A program made the translations under genes and the position numbers. Positions 8,299-16,829 of a DNA stretch of 64,000 bases are shown piece by piece; within the stretch, counting starts at the first letter, position 1; each line of letters starts with the position of its first letter. The notes under the pieces are model-generated. The model was not told the origin of the DNA. It saw only the letters and a program-made list of their open reading frames with translations, and searched no databases. This stretch comes from Lachnospiraceae bacterium 28-4 (GTDB lineage: Bacteria > Bacillota > Clostridia > Lachnospirales > Lachnospiraceae), in assembly GCA_000403275.2 (NCBI GenBank), contig KE159600.1:517708-581707 (forward strand). The letters are read 5' to 3'.

Positions 8299-10720
8299 TA
8301 TAAACTTTCTCCTTTTCCGACAATATAATTTCCCTTCCTTCCAGCCAAAAACAAATTTCTTCCCCTTCTGTCAATGTAAACGTTCTTTCCCCATGGCTTA
8401 ATTCCGCTGACAGAGTTTTTCCTCTGTAACGGATCGTAAAGGAATATCCTTCCCAACTTTCCGGCACATAAGGATGAAACTCCAGTTTTCCTCCGTTCGT
8501 GCGGAGCCCCGCAAAACCGTATACAATGGCCAGCCAGGTGCCCGCCATATTGGCCGCATGGATGCCCGCGTAAAAATTATTATGGTGATCGTCCAGATCC
8601 ATCCGGGCCGATCTCGAAAAATATTCATAAGCTTCGTCATAGCAGCCGATTTGGCATGCCAATATTCCGAATATGCAAGTGGAAAGGGACGAGTGGTGGA
8701 GCGTGACTTCCTGGTAAAAGTCATAATTGCGTTGCAACTCCTCTTTTGTAAACAAATTGCTGTGAAGGAGCATCCCTAATATGGCGTCCGCCTGTTTTGA
8801 CATTCGCTGGCGGTAAATAAACAACGGATGATAATTTTCGTATAAAAGATGTCTTTTTTCCGGAGGTATTTTCGAATCATCCCATGGCTTCCGCATCATG
8901 AACCCATCGTCCAGCGGATATATCCCTCTCTTCTCCTCATAAGGAAAATACATATTTTCCACGATTTTTTTCCAATAGGCCGTCTCCTCTTCCGTAATCC
9001 CGAGCCGCTTCCTCAACTCCTGACAGGCCCTGGCATCCATTCCTTTTAACCGTTCCAAAGCCTTCAGAGCATCCCGTATATTTTCCCGGGCCATCAGGTT
9101 TGTATAAAAATTGTTATCCACAATGGCATTGTATTCATCCGGCCCTGTTACCGCACAGATGCAATATTGATTCCCCTTCGCCTCTGCAAAGCATCCTACA
9201 TCCGCCCAAACCCTGGCTGTCTCGCACAACACTTCGGCCGCCCGCTCCTTGAAAAAATCCTCATCTCCCGTCACATCCGTATAAAGCGAAAAAGCATAAG
9301 CGATATCGGCATTGATATGGTACTGCGCCGTTCCCAGCGGAAAATAAGTGGACGCCTCTTCACCGTTAATTGTCCTCCAGGGAAACAGCGCTCCCTTGGG
9401 ATGCCCCAGCACCCGGGCTCTTGCCCGCGCCTGTTCCAAAGTGGAAAAACGGTACTCCAGCAGAGCTTTCGCTATCTCCGGCGCAGTATAGACAAATACG
9501 GGAAGAATATACATTTCCGTATCCCAGAAATAATGCCCCTCATATCCTTCGCCGGACAGCCCTTTTGCTCCCATTCCGGTTCTTCCATCCCTTCCCGCCG
9601 CCTGCATGATATGAAACAAATTAAAACGAATTCCCTGGCAAAGCCCATCGTTCCCCCGGATGCTCACATCCCCGTATTTCCAAAAATCATAAAACGCTTT
9701 TCTCTGCTTTTCTTTCAACTCTTCATAGCCTGTCGCTTTGCACCGTCTGCATTCCTTAACCGCGGCATCGTATAACGGCCCTTCCACATCCCGGGAGGAA
9801 AAATATACGATATAAGTATCAAAAAGCAATTCTTCTCCCTCTTCCAACAGATATTCCCGCTCCGCCTCCGCAAAGCATTCGCCCGCTTCCGCCCGCTGTT
9901 TTACGGGTATTGCCTCCCTCACTTCTTTCCTGCCGGCTTCTCCGTTTTCCCGCCTTGCCTCCGTTGCCACCGCACAGCTGATCTTCAAGCCGCTTTTCTT
10001 TGTCCTCCCTTCATAATAAAGTAATTCCTCCGAAGCCTCGCATCTCTCCTTTTTCAACCTCTTGCCAAAAGGCCCGTAATCCACCAAAGGATTCGTTTTT
10101 CTCGTATGGTTTTCCACATCCGCATCAAGATAAGACCGGACTTCTATTCTTCTTAGTCCGAATTCCGCCATTTCCTGCGCCGCTTCGCCCTTTTCTTTCC
10201 TTTCTTTTTCCAAAGGAAGGATCCTTACTCTCTGCGCCATTACATGTTGGTAAGCCATGGATACTAACCGCTCAAAGACCAGTTTCCATGCTTTCCCCAT
10301 TGGCGATACCCACTCCACTTCCCTTCTGACCAATCCCTCTTTCATAAAAAGTGTTCTTTCGTATTTCCTCACCCGCCCCTTTTCCATGTCGAACCTTTCC
10401 CCGTCCATCCATATCCCCGTTCTTTTTCCGTTCGGAAGATTCAGCAAAGACTGGCTTCTTTCGGGAAATCCAAAGTTCCATTCCCCATATCGTATATCTT
10501 CGCTCTCATAAAACCCGTTTACAAAATTCCCTTCCAAGCCTTCCTCTATGGAAAAATCATATCCTTCCTCCAAGGTCCCCCTCGTGCCGATATAACCATT
10601 GGACAAAGCAAATGTCGTTTCATTCCTGTAATTATTCTCCCTTATGAATGCTGTTTCCGTCACGCTCCATGGCTCTGTTGGATAAATTCCATGGTATATC
10701 TTCCCTTTATTGTCGTTCAT
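8285..10720 (-). CDS. Glycoside hydrolase family 65 disaccharide phosphorylase
   Basis: An 811-residue GH65 protein. Family members phosphorolyse alpha-linked glucosides (maltose, trehalose, kojibiose, nigerose) to beta-glucose 1-phosphate and a sugar. It has the N-terminal beta-sandwich, a linker, the (alpha/alpha)6 catalytic barrel with FWDTE at 398-402 and the general acid in TGPDEY (E529), and the C-terminal beta domain (HPYVPESWEGYSF). The substrate cannot be read with confidence. A charged Lys/Glu-rich insertion sits near residues 250-290 in the N-terminal domain. It lies 18 bases after the ABC permease gene and overlaps the HAD gene, forming a sugar-uptake and phosphorolysis operon. 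Confidence 0.9.
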   Translation of the reverse strand: MNDNKGKIYHGIYPTEPWSVTETAFIRENNYRNETTFALSNGYIGTRGTLEEGYDFSIEEGLEGNFVNGFYESEDIRYGEWNFGFPERSQSLLNLPNGKRTGIWMDGERFDMEKGRVRKYERTLFMKEGLVRREVEWVSPMGKAWKLVFERLVSMAYQHVMAQRVRILPLEKERKEKGEAAQEMAEFGLRRIEVRSYLDADVENHTRKTNPLVDYGPFGKRLKKERCEASEELLYYEGRTKKSGLKISCAVATEARRENGEAGRKEVREAIPVKQRAEAGECFAEAEREYLLEEGEELLFDTYIVYFSSRDVEGPLYDAAVKECRRCKATGYEELKEKQRKAFYDFWKYGDVSIRGNDGLCQGIRFNLFHIMQAAGRDGRTGMGAKGLSGEGYEGHYFWDTEMYILPVFVYTAPEIAKALLEYRFSTLEQARARARVLGHPKGALFPWRTINGEEASTYFPLGTAQYHINADIAYAFSLYTDVTGDEDFFKERAAEVLCETARVWADVGCFAEAKGNQYCICAVTGPDEYNAIVDNNFYTNLMARENIRDALKALERLKGMDARACQELRKRLGITEEETAYWKKIVENMYFPYEEKRGIYPLDDGFMMRKPWDDSKIPPEKRHLLYENYHPLFIYRQRMSKQADAILGMLLHSNLFTKEELQRNYDFYQEVTLHHSSLSTCIFGILACQIGCYDEAYEYFSRSARMDLDDHHNNFYAGIHAANMAGTWLAIVYGFAGLRTNGGKLEFHPYVPESWEGYSFTIRYRGKTLSAELSHGERTFTLTEGEEICFWLEGREIILSEKEKVYSEEI

Positions 10721-10738
10721 ATGTTTTCCGCCTTTCCT

Positions 10739-11554
10739 CTATCCCTTTACCGCTCCCGCCGTCAAACTTTCCATAACCTGCCTTTGCAAAAGAATAAATA
10801 CCAAAATCGTCGGCAGCACTGTCATTACCACCGCTGCAAATAATGCGGAATAATTATTGGCAAATGTCCCCATATAATAATTCAACGCGATAGGAACCGT
10901 CCGCGCCCGATTCCCACTTGTCAGCATCAGCGCGAAATAAAACTCATTCCACGTATTGATAAACTGTAACATGGCTATCGTCACCAATCCCGGTTTTGCC
11001 AGCGGCAGAATAATATGCAAAAAAGTCTGCAAAAAGGTAGCGCCGTCAATATATGCCGACTCCTCCAACGCCATAGAAATTGTTTTATAATAACTGGTCA
11101 TAACAAAAAAGGACATCGGAATTCCCATTGCAGAATAAACGATTACCATTCCCAGCTTTGTATCGAAGATCCCCAACTTTTGAAAAATCGCAAACAGAGG
11201 CTGGGAAATCGCCTGTGCGGGAAGCATCAGAGATGCGGAAATCAAAAGCACGATAAGCGTTTTCAGCTTAAAATCGAATCTGGAGATTATGTAGGAACAC
11301 ATCGCAACCAACGCCACCGTTACCAATACGCTGCAGCCAACAATCACTACACTGTTCAGAAAATATTGGGCAATCGGCGCGTAACGGAACGCCGCTATAT
11401 AATTGTCTGGCCGAAAGGAAGATGGCCAGGAAAGTGCGGAAGAATTGATTTCCGCATAAGTTTTAAAAGAACTGATAAATGCCCATAGCTGGACTCGGAA
11501 AAAAACAGCATTTATTTTGCCCGCAACCTTTTTAACGGCAACACCGGAAACCAT
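10739..11554 (-). CDS. MalG-type sugar ABC permease, 5'-truncated
   Basis: Inner-membrane permease of a MalFG-type sugar importer. From LWAFISSFKTYAEINSS onward (residue 23) it follows the family closely, with the EAA loop (EESAYIDGATFLQTFLHIILPLAKPG) intact. The first 22 residues of the ORF do not look like the family: the normal first transmembrane segment is missing, and no ribosome site precedes the ATG at 11554. The native coding sequence appears to stop at about 11485-11490, where it meets the equally truncated sensor-kinase gene on the other strand. No malF or malE gene is nearby. Probably non-functional or dependent on an odd start. Confidence 0.75.
   Translation of the reverse strand: MVSGVAVKKVAGKINAVFFRVQLWAFISSFKTYAEINSSALSWPSSFRPDNYIAAFRYAPIAQYFLNSVVIVGCSVLVTVALVAMCSYIISRFDFKLKTLIVLLISASLMLPAQAISQPLFAIFQKLGIFDTKLGMVIVYSAMGIPMSFFVMTSYYKTISMALEESAYIDGATFLQTFLHIILPLAKPGLVTIAMLQFINTWNEFYFALMLTSGNRARTVPIALNYYMGTFANNYSALFAAVVMTVLPTILVFILLQRQVMESLTAGAVKG
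11485..11492. other. Junction of two 5'-truncated divergent genes (deletion scar)
   Basis: Left of this point the minus strand encodes the permease from LWAFISSF onward. Right of it the plus strand encodes, without interruption from CTG at 11489, a Cache-like segment L-D-S-E-K-N-S-I-Y-F-A-R that runs straight into the sensor kinase ORF. A TAG on the plus strand at 11486-11488 marks the limit of the kinase frame. The simplest reading is loss of the intergenic region together with both 5' ends. Confidence 0.6.
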
Positions 11555-12757
11555 ATGGGACTATTTATTATCCACATTAATCTGGACAAATGGATCCGCT
11601 ACTGTGCCAAAGGATTAGACCCCTCCTGGTTCATCTGCCTTTATAACCATAAAATAAGCGCCTCTTCCAATCAGGATATGACGATGGAAAATATCAACCT
11701 GAAAACCCGGATCGATCTGGAACAGGACGGAGTTTCCTTTCAGGAATTGTCCCTGAATGACCGCGCCTATTTCGCCGCCGCCCGCAGCTTGGATGCATTC
11801 GACCTCATCTCGGTCGTCGCCGCGCCCAAAGATCTGCTGTTGGAAGACCTGGACGATACTATGAAGCATTACCTCCTGTTATTGGCGCTTACCGTATTGG
11901 GTGCTCTCTTCATTTCCCTCGTCATCAGCCGAACCATTACCCGTCCCATCGACAAAATGATTTATTATATCGATCGTATTTCCACAGGGCAGGAAAAATC
12001 CCTTCCCCCGCTGAAAATGTACCACGAATTCAACGTTTGGGCGCATTCCTTCAATCAAATGCTCAAACAACTGGACATTTATTACAACGATAATTTCCAA
12101 AAACAGCTGCTTTTGAAAAACGCGGAAATCCGCGCGCTCCAAAGTCAGGTAAACCCGCATTTTCTATTCAACGTATTAAATACGATCGCTTGGAAAGCGC
12201 AGATCAACGATAACGAAGAAATTTATGAGATGGTCATATCCTTAGGGGAACTTTTAAAAATGAATACTCTTTCCAGAGAGAGGGATTTTATTACATTGGA
12301 GAAAGAAATGGAATATGTCAAATTCTACATGTATCTCCAGCAGATGCGTTTTGAGGATAAGATCACTTATCATATACAAATTCCCGAACATTTGATACAA
12401 TGCCGGATTCCTTGTTTTTGCATACAGCCTTTGGTGGAAAACGCCCTTACCCACGGCCTTGAACCGAAAAAGGGAAAAGGACGCCTCATTATCCAGGTAT
12501 TAGAAACCGACCGGCACCAAATGGAAATCTCCATCATCGATAACGGCGTCGGTTTTGACATCATTCCTGATGTTTCCCAAATAACATCTTCCGATACGGA
12601 TTCCCATACCCATATCGGGCTTAAAAATCTGGATAAAAGGCTGGAGCTGCTCTTTGGAAGCGCATCCCGTCTGAAAATAGAAAGCGTACCCAATGTTTGT
12701 ACTTCCGTTTCCATGCAGATTCCTGTCAGAAAGGGGGAAAACTCCATTGATTTTTAA
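11555..12757 (+). CDS. YesM-type sensor histidine kinase, 5'-truncated
   Basis: Sensor kinase of the YesM/LytS type. Visible domains: end of an extracellular Cache domain (the frame is open from 11489, residues before the ATG still match the domain), transmembrane helix around ORF residues 108-125, HAMP (ISRTITRPIDKMI), the His_kinase domain with H in NPHFLFNVLNT, and an HATPase domain (VENALTHGLEPKKGKG). The first transmembrane segment and most of the sensor domain are absent, and there is no ribosome site at the ATG. It abuts the truncated permease head-to-head. The response regulator gene follows with overlapping ends. Probably a remnant; expression would need read-in transcription. Confidence 0.75.
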   Translation: MGLFIIHINLDKWIRYCAKGLDPSWFICLYNHKISASSNQDMTMENINLKTRIDLEQDGVSFQELSLNDRAYFAAARSLDAFDLISVVAAPKDLLLEDLDDTMKHYLLLLALTVLGALFISLVISRTITRPIDKMIYYIDRISTGQEKSLPPLKMYHEFNVWAHSFNQMLKQLDIYYNDNFQKQLLLKNAEIRALQSQVNPHFLFNVLNTIAWKAQINDNEEIYEMVISLGELLKMNTLSRERDFITLEKEMEYVKFYMYLQQMRFEDKITYHIQIPEHLIQCRIPCFCIQPLVENALTHGLEPKKGKGRLIIQVLETDRHQMEISIIDNGVGFDIIPDVSQITSSDTDSHTHIGLKNLDKRLELLFGSASRLKIESVPNVCTSVSMQIPVRKGENSIDF

Positions 12758-14267
12758 ATTATTGATCGTAGATGATGAGGCAACTATGCGCAAAGGCATT
12801 TCGAATTTTATGGATTGGGACTCCATCGGCTGTGAAGTGGCGGGAACGGCCAGCGACGGCCTGGAGGCCATTCAATTTCTCCGGCATAACCATGTCGATA
12901 TCGTCATTACCGATATCAAAATGCCGGAAGCCGACGGCCTTGCGGTGGCCAAATTCGTATTTGAAAATCTTCCTGACGTAAAAGTTATATTGCTCACCGG
13001 TTATGCCGACTTTAAGTATGCCCAGACCGCGATCCAATATAACGTTTCCGATTTTATTTTAAAGCCTACTAACAAGAAAGATTTATTTTCTTCCGTAAAG
13101 ACTGCCCAGCAGAAAATTATTGCCGCCAGGCGGCACACTTCTTTTGCAGAGGAAGAATTTACTTTTCTGAAAGACCAGCTTCTCCAGGAACTGACCACAG
13201 GCCCTTTTTCTTCGGAACTGGAAGAGCGCCTTGCGCAGTTCCAGCTTCCTTTAGACTGCTATTTTATAGCCGCTTTTCAGTTTATTCCTTTTGAAAACGA
13301 TATTTCTTCATTAAAAAAAATCATTGCAGAAGAAAAGCAAAATACTTATTGCTATCGGTACAATAACCTAATGATCACTATTTATTTCTCAGAGCAGCCT
13401 TGTGAATCCGTTCCTTCTTATATTCTGGACAGCTGCAAGGAAATTGCCGCCATCACCTTTGCTCTGGATTCCAGACAGGCCGCCGCCGGCATCAGCCGTT
13501 GCCACTCCGGCGCCGCCAGCTTTAGCGCCGCCGTATCGGAAGCGATCCACGCCCTGAATTTAAACTTTTATTCCGAAAGCAATATCGCTTTGTTTTCGGA
13601 CTTTTCCAACTGCGAAAAATGTGACCTGACCGCCGAAAATTCCCTCGATCTCTTCCGGTTTGAAAGCAGCCTTAACAACTGGCTTTTTGACGATGCTTCC
13701 TGCGTCCTGAGCCATATGATAGCCAAATTTAAAAGCAACTTCATTAATTCGCAGGACGCTAAAAATATATGCGCCCAAATCTATTATATATGCTGCCGGG
13801 TGCTGATCAAAAAAGACGGCTCCCCTCCGGAAGCCGTTTATTTAGACCGTATCCACCACTCTTCGGATATTTTTACGCTGGAACAGGCGATCAATCAGCT
13901 GATGGCGTATACAAAAGAGCATTTTATCCGCACGATCGGAGGCCAGAACCGGCTGATCGAAAATACCATCAAATATATCCATGAAAACCTGTCCAATCCT
14001 TTATCACTGGAAAATATCGCAGACCATCTGCATATTTCTTCCTCCCATTTAAGCCGGACTTTTAAAAAAACCTGCAATGAATCTCTCACCGAATTCATTA
14101 ACCGGACAAGAATCGAAAAGGCAAAAGACTACCTGGCACATTCGGACATTTTGTCCTATGAAATCGCGGAACTGGTAGGCTATAACGACCCCGCCTATTT
14201 CTCTTCCATTTTTAAAAAATACACCGGCTTAAGCCCCACCGATTTCAGGCAGCAATCCAAACTTTAA
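12747..14267 (+). CDS. YesN-type AraC-family response regulator
   Basis: A 506-residue regulator from the TTG at 12747, with AGGGGG about 10 bases upstream and the start overlapping the kinase stop by 11 bases. The receiver domain (residues 1-125) has D9-D10 and the phospho-acceptor D56 in DIVITDIKMP. A central helical linker of about 270 residues follows, and the C-terminal 100 residues are an AraC double helix-turn-helix (YIHENLSNPLSLENIADHLH..., then SYEIAELVGYNDPAYFSSIFKKYTG). It probably regulated the disaccharide transporter and phosphorylase operon on the opposite strand. Longer ORF starts upstream lie inside the kinase gene. Confidence 0.85.
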   Translation: MIFKLLIVDDEATMRKGISNFMDWDSIGCEVAGTASDGLEAIQFLRHNHVDIVITDIKMPEADGLAVAKFVFENLPDVKVILLTGYADFKYAQTAIQYNVSDFILKPTNKKDLFSSVKTAQQKIIAARRHTSFAEEEFTFLKDQLLQELTTGPFSSELEERLAQFQLPLDCYFIAAFQFIPFENDISSLKKIIAEEKQNTYCYRYNNLMITIYFSEQPCESVPSYILDSCKEIAAITFALDSRQAAAGISRCHSGAASFSAAVSEAIHALNLNFYSESNIALFSDFSNCEKCDLTAENSLDLFRFESSLNNWLFDDASCVLSHMIAKFKSNFINSQDAKNICAQIYYICCRVLIKKDGSPPEAVYLDRIHHSSDIFTLEQAINQLMAYTKEHFIRTIGGQNRLIENTIKYIHENLSNPLSLENIADHLHISSSHLSRTFKKTCNESLTEFINRTRIEKAKDYLAHSDILSYEIAELVGYNDPAYFSSIFKKYTGLSPTDFRQQSKL

Positions 14268-15352
14268 TATTCCAGCGTATCCAGATACTTCATATAGTTT
14301 ACCACCATCAAAGCGATTTTGAACGTTAATGCATCATCAAAAATACGGATATCCAGTCCTGTACTCTTTTCCAGTTTTTCTATTCTGTATACTAGCGTAT
14401 TCCTGTGTACATACAACTGCCTGGATGTCTCCGAGACATTCAGGTTATTCTCAAAAAACTTATTGATCGTCGTCAATGTTTCATCATCAAAGTCCAATGG
14501 AGCGCCCGCCCCAAAGATTTCATCAATAAAAATTTTGCAAAGGTTGACCGGAAGCTGATAGATCAACCTCCCTATTCCCAATGCACTATAGGAATTCACT
14601 TTCCTCTCCACGTAAAAGATCTTTCCTACCTCCAAAGCCATCTTCGCTTCTTTATAAGATTTGGATACATCTTTCAGTTCATTGACAATTGTTCCGTACG
14701 CCACACGGACATTCATCATTGCTTCCGTGTTCATCATATCCGCGATCGTCTGGGCGGTATGATCCACCGCTTCATAGCCCTCACCCACTTCAAGGGCTTT
14801 TATCAGGATTACATTGCTCTCGTCCACCGCCGTAATATAATCTCCCGACTGGGTCGAGAACATCCCGCCCAGAAATTCGGATGCGGTTCCGTCCTTCCCG
14901 TTCTTTGTCTCTACTATAATCACCACTCTTGGCATCAATACTTCTATGTGAAGCTTTTTTGCCCTGTTATAGATGTCCACCAATAAAAGATTATCAAGCA
15001 AAAGATTTTGGAAAAAATTATTGCGGTCAAATCTCTCTTTATAGGCAATCACCAGATTTTGAATTTGGCTTACCGCTATTCTGGCAACCATATATGCTTC
15101 GTCGCCGCTTCCCCTCGCAGTCAGAATATATGCTAATTCTCCTTCGTCCCGGATCTTCAGAAGGTGATCCGTTCCTATTACCTGGCTGTCAGCCGGCGAA
15201 GCTATAAAATCGGCAATAATCCCCGTTTGAATATCATTCGTATCAAATGTGGATGCAATAACGATGCCCTCTAAATCAAAAACACATAAATTAACTTTGG
15301 TAATCGCATGCAGTTCTTCAATACTTGTCCTGATTACCTGACTTGATATCAT
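14264..15352 (-). CDS. CdaR-family transcriptional regulator
   Basis: A 362-residue regulator: N-terminal sugar-diacid-recognition domain (residues 1-135), a central GGDEF-like fold segment, and a C-terminal PucR/CdaR helix-turn-helix (NNLNVSETSRQLYVHRNTLV). Classic CdaR proteins sense glycerate or glucarate; in Clostridia related regulators sit next to the shared sugar ATPase gene, as here (ugpC/msmX 140 bases upstream). The effector cannot be read from sequence. Its stop overlaps the end of the convergent yesN gene by 4 bases. A Rho-independent terminator separates it from ugpC. Confidence 0.8.
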   Translation of the reverse strand: MISSQVIRTSIEELHAITKVNLCVFDLEGIVIASTFDTNDIQTGIIADFIASPADSQVIGTDHLLKIRDEGELAYILTARGSGDEAYMVARIAVSQIQNLVIAYKERFDRNNFFQNLLLDNLLLVDIYNRAKKLHIEVLMPRVVIIVETKNGKDGTASEFLGGMFSTQSGDYITAVDESNVILIKALEVGEGYEAVDHTAQTIADMMNTEAMMNVRVAYGTIVNELKDVSKSYKEAKMALEVGKIFYVERKVNSYSALGIGRLIYQLPVNLCKIFIDEIFGAGAPLDFDDETLTTINKFFENNLNVSETSRQLYVHRNTLVYRIEKLEKSTGLDIRIFDDALTFKIALMVVNYMKYLDTLEY

Positions 15353-15447
15353 ATTTTATCCCCCAATCTTTCTATTTTTCAGCGCCATAAAGCCGGGTTC
15401 CATATATGAAAACAACGGATGCCAGGTTTGCCCGCCATCCTTATGTT

Positions 15448-15476
15448 CAAAAAGAGGGGATGCTTTCGCATCCCCC
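15448..15476 (-). terminator. Rho-independent terminator of ugpC/msmX
   Basis: On the minus strand GGGGATGC, a GAAA tetraloop and GCATCCCC are followed by a CTCTTTTT tract. It lies 17 bases after the ATPase stop codon. Confidence 0.85.
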
Positions 15477-15492
15477 CAACCATCTTTCAATA

Positions 15493-16602
15493 CTAATTGG
15501 TAATAACCTGCTCTGTCTCTTTGTCGAATACATGGATCTTTTCAACATCAAAAGCAAATTTAACAGTATCGCCGGGTCTTGCTGTCGTACGGGAATCTAC
15601 TCTTGCCGTAATCGGGAATTCAGCCAAATCAAAGTATAAGTAAACTTCTGCACCGAGCAATTCATAAACCTTAATCGTGGATTCGAATACGCACTGTGCG
15701 GATGCCGTAAATGCATCGGAATCATATACGTCTTCCGGACGAATACCAAATGTAACTTTCTTTCCTACATAGCCGCCATCGATCAGCTTTTTAGATTTCG
15801 CTGCCGGAAGCTCAATGTTCTTGCCCGCTACTTTCAGGCTTGCTACATTGCCTTTTGCTTCTACTTCAGCATCCAGGAAATTCATCTGGGGAGATCCCAT
15901 AAATCCTGCAACGAACAGATTCTGCGGTTTCTCATATAAGTTCTGAGGTGTATCTACCTGCTGAACGATACCGTCTTTCATAACAACGATTCTCGTACCA
16001 AGGGTCATAGCCTCTGTCTGGTCATGAGTTACATAAATAATCGTTGTCCCAAGTCTCTGATGCAGTTTCGCGATCTCAATACGCATCTGCACACGAAGTT
16101 TTGCATCCAAGTTGGAAAGAGGCTCATCCATAAGGAATACTTTAGGATTACGAACAATCGCACGTCCCATAGCAACACGCTGTCTCTGACCACCGGAAAG
16201 AGCCTTCGGTTTACGCTCAAGAAGAGCTGTCAGGTCAAGGATCTTTGCCGCTTCTTTTACCATTTTATCAATTTCATCCTTCGGAACTTTTCTTAACTTA
16301 AGTCCAAAAGCCATGTTATCATATACGGACATATGCGGATACAAAGCATAGTTCTGGAAAACCATCGCGATATCCCTGTCCTTCGGTTCTACATCATTCA
16401 CCAGCTTGTCGCCGATCCACAGTTCGCCGGAAGAAATGTCTTCCAGACCTGCTACCATACGCAGCGTAGTGGATTTACCGCATCCTGAAGGTCCTACGAA
16501 AATAATAAATTCTTTATCCGCAATTTCAAGATTGAAATTCTTTACCGCTTCAAATCCGTTCGGATATACTTTACAGATATTCTTTAATGATAAACTTGCC
16601 AT
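15493..16602 (-). CDS. ugpC: Multi-sugar ABC transporter ATP-binding protein (UgpC/MsmX type)
   Basis: A 369-residue ATPase that energises MalFG-type sugar importers from the cytoplasmic side. Walker A GPSGCGKST is at 37-45, the signature LSGGQRQRVAMGRA and Walker B VFLMDEPLSNLDAKLR follow, and the C-terminal 130 residues form the regulatory TOBE/OB domain (FGIRPEDVYD). None of the MalEFG loci in this window carries its own ATPase, so this protein probably serves them all, as MsmX does in Bacillus. Strong ribosome site (AGGAGG) before the ATG. Flanked by cdaR. Confidence 0.92.
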   Translation of the reverse strand: MASLSLKNICKVYPNGFEAVKNFNLEIADKEFIIFVGPSGCGKSTTLRMVAGLEDISSGELWIGDKLVNDVEPKDRDIAMVFQNYALYPHMSVYDNMAFGLKLRKVPKDEIDKMVKEAAKILDLTALLERKPKALSGGQRQRVAMGRAIVRNPKVFLMDEPLSNLDAKLRVQMRIEIAKLHQRLGTTIIYVTHDQTEAMTLGTRIVVMKDGIVQQVDTPQNLYEKPQNLFVAGFMGSPQMNFLDAEVEAKGNVASLKVAGKNIELPAAKSKKLIDGGYVGKKVTFGIRPEDVYDSDAFTASAQCVFESTIKVYELLGAEVYLYFDLAEFPITARVDSRTTARPGDTVKFAFDVEKIHVFDKETEQVITN

Positions 16603-16829
16603 TTTAGTTTGCCTCCTGCTTATTTTTTATAATGTATTTCCGCATCTTCGTCGGAATCTCGTTTAACTCTATAGCAAGTATAACTAAGTTGTTCTTTTTT
16701 TACCATACCCACATTACACAAATATTTTTTATTCCATTGTAAAAATTGCTTACATTACGTATCCGCTTTTGGCATCCGTGTCAATTTGAACAAGAAATCA
16801 TTTATTTCTTATACATGTTGTACAAATAA

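Noticed and set aside
11015-11488. 157-codon plus-strand ORF upstream of the kinase as its missing N-terminus
   Set aside because: It is the antisense of the permease in a different frame; the real kinase frame meets a TAG at 11486-11488.
16806-16820. TTGTACAA sequence upstream of ugpC as an AraR operator
   Set aside because: Only an 8-bp palindrome with overlapping halves, about 200 bases from the gene and without a second site.
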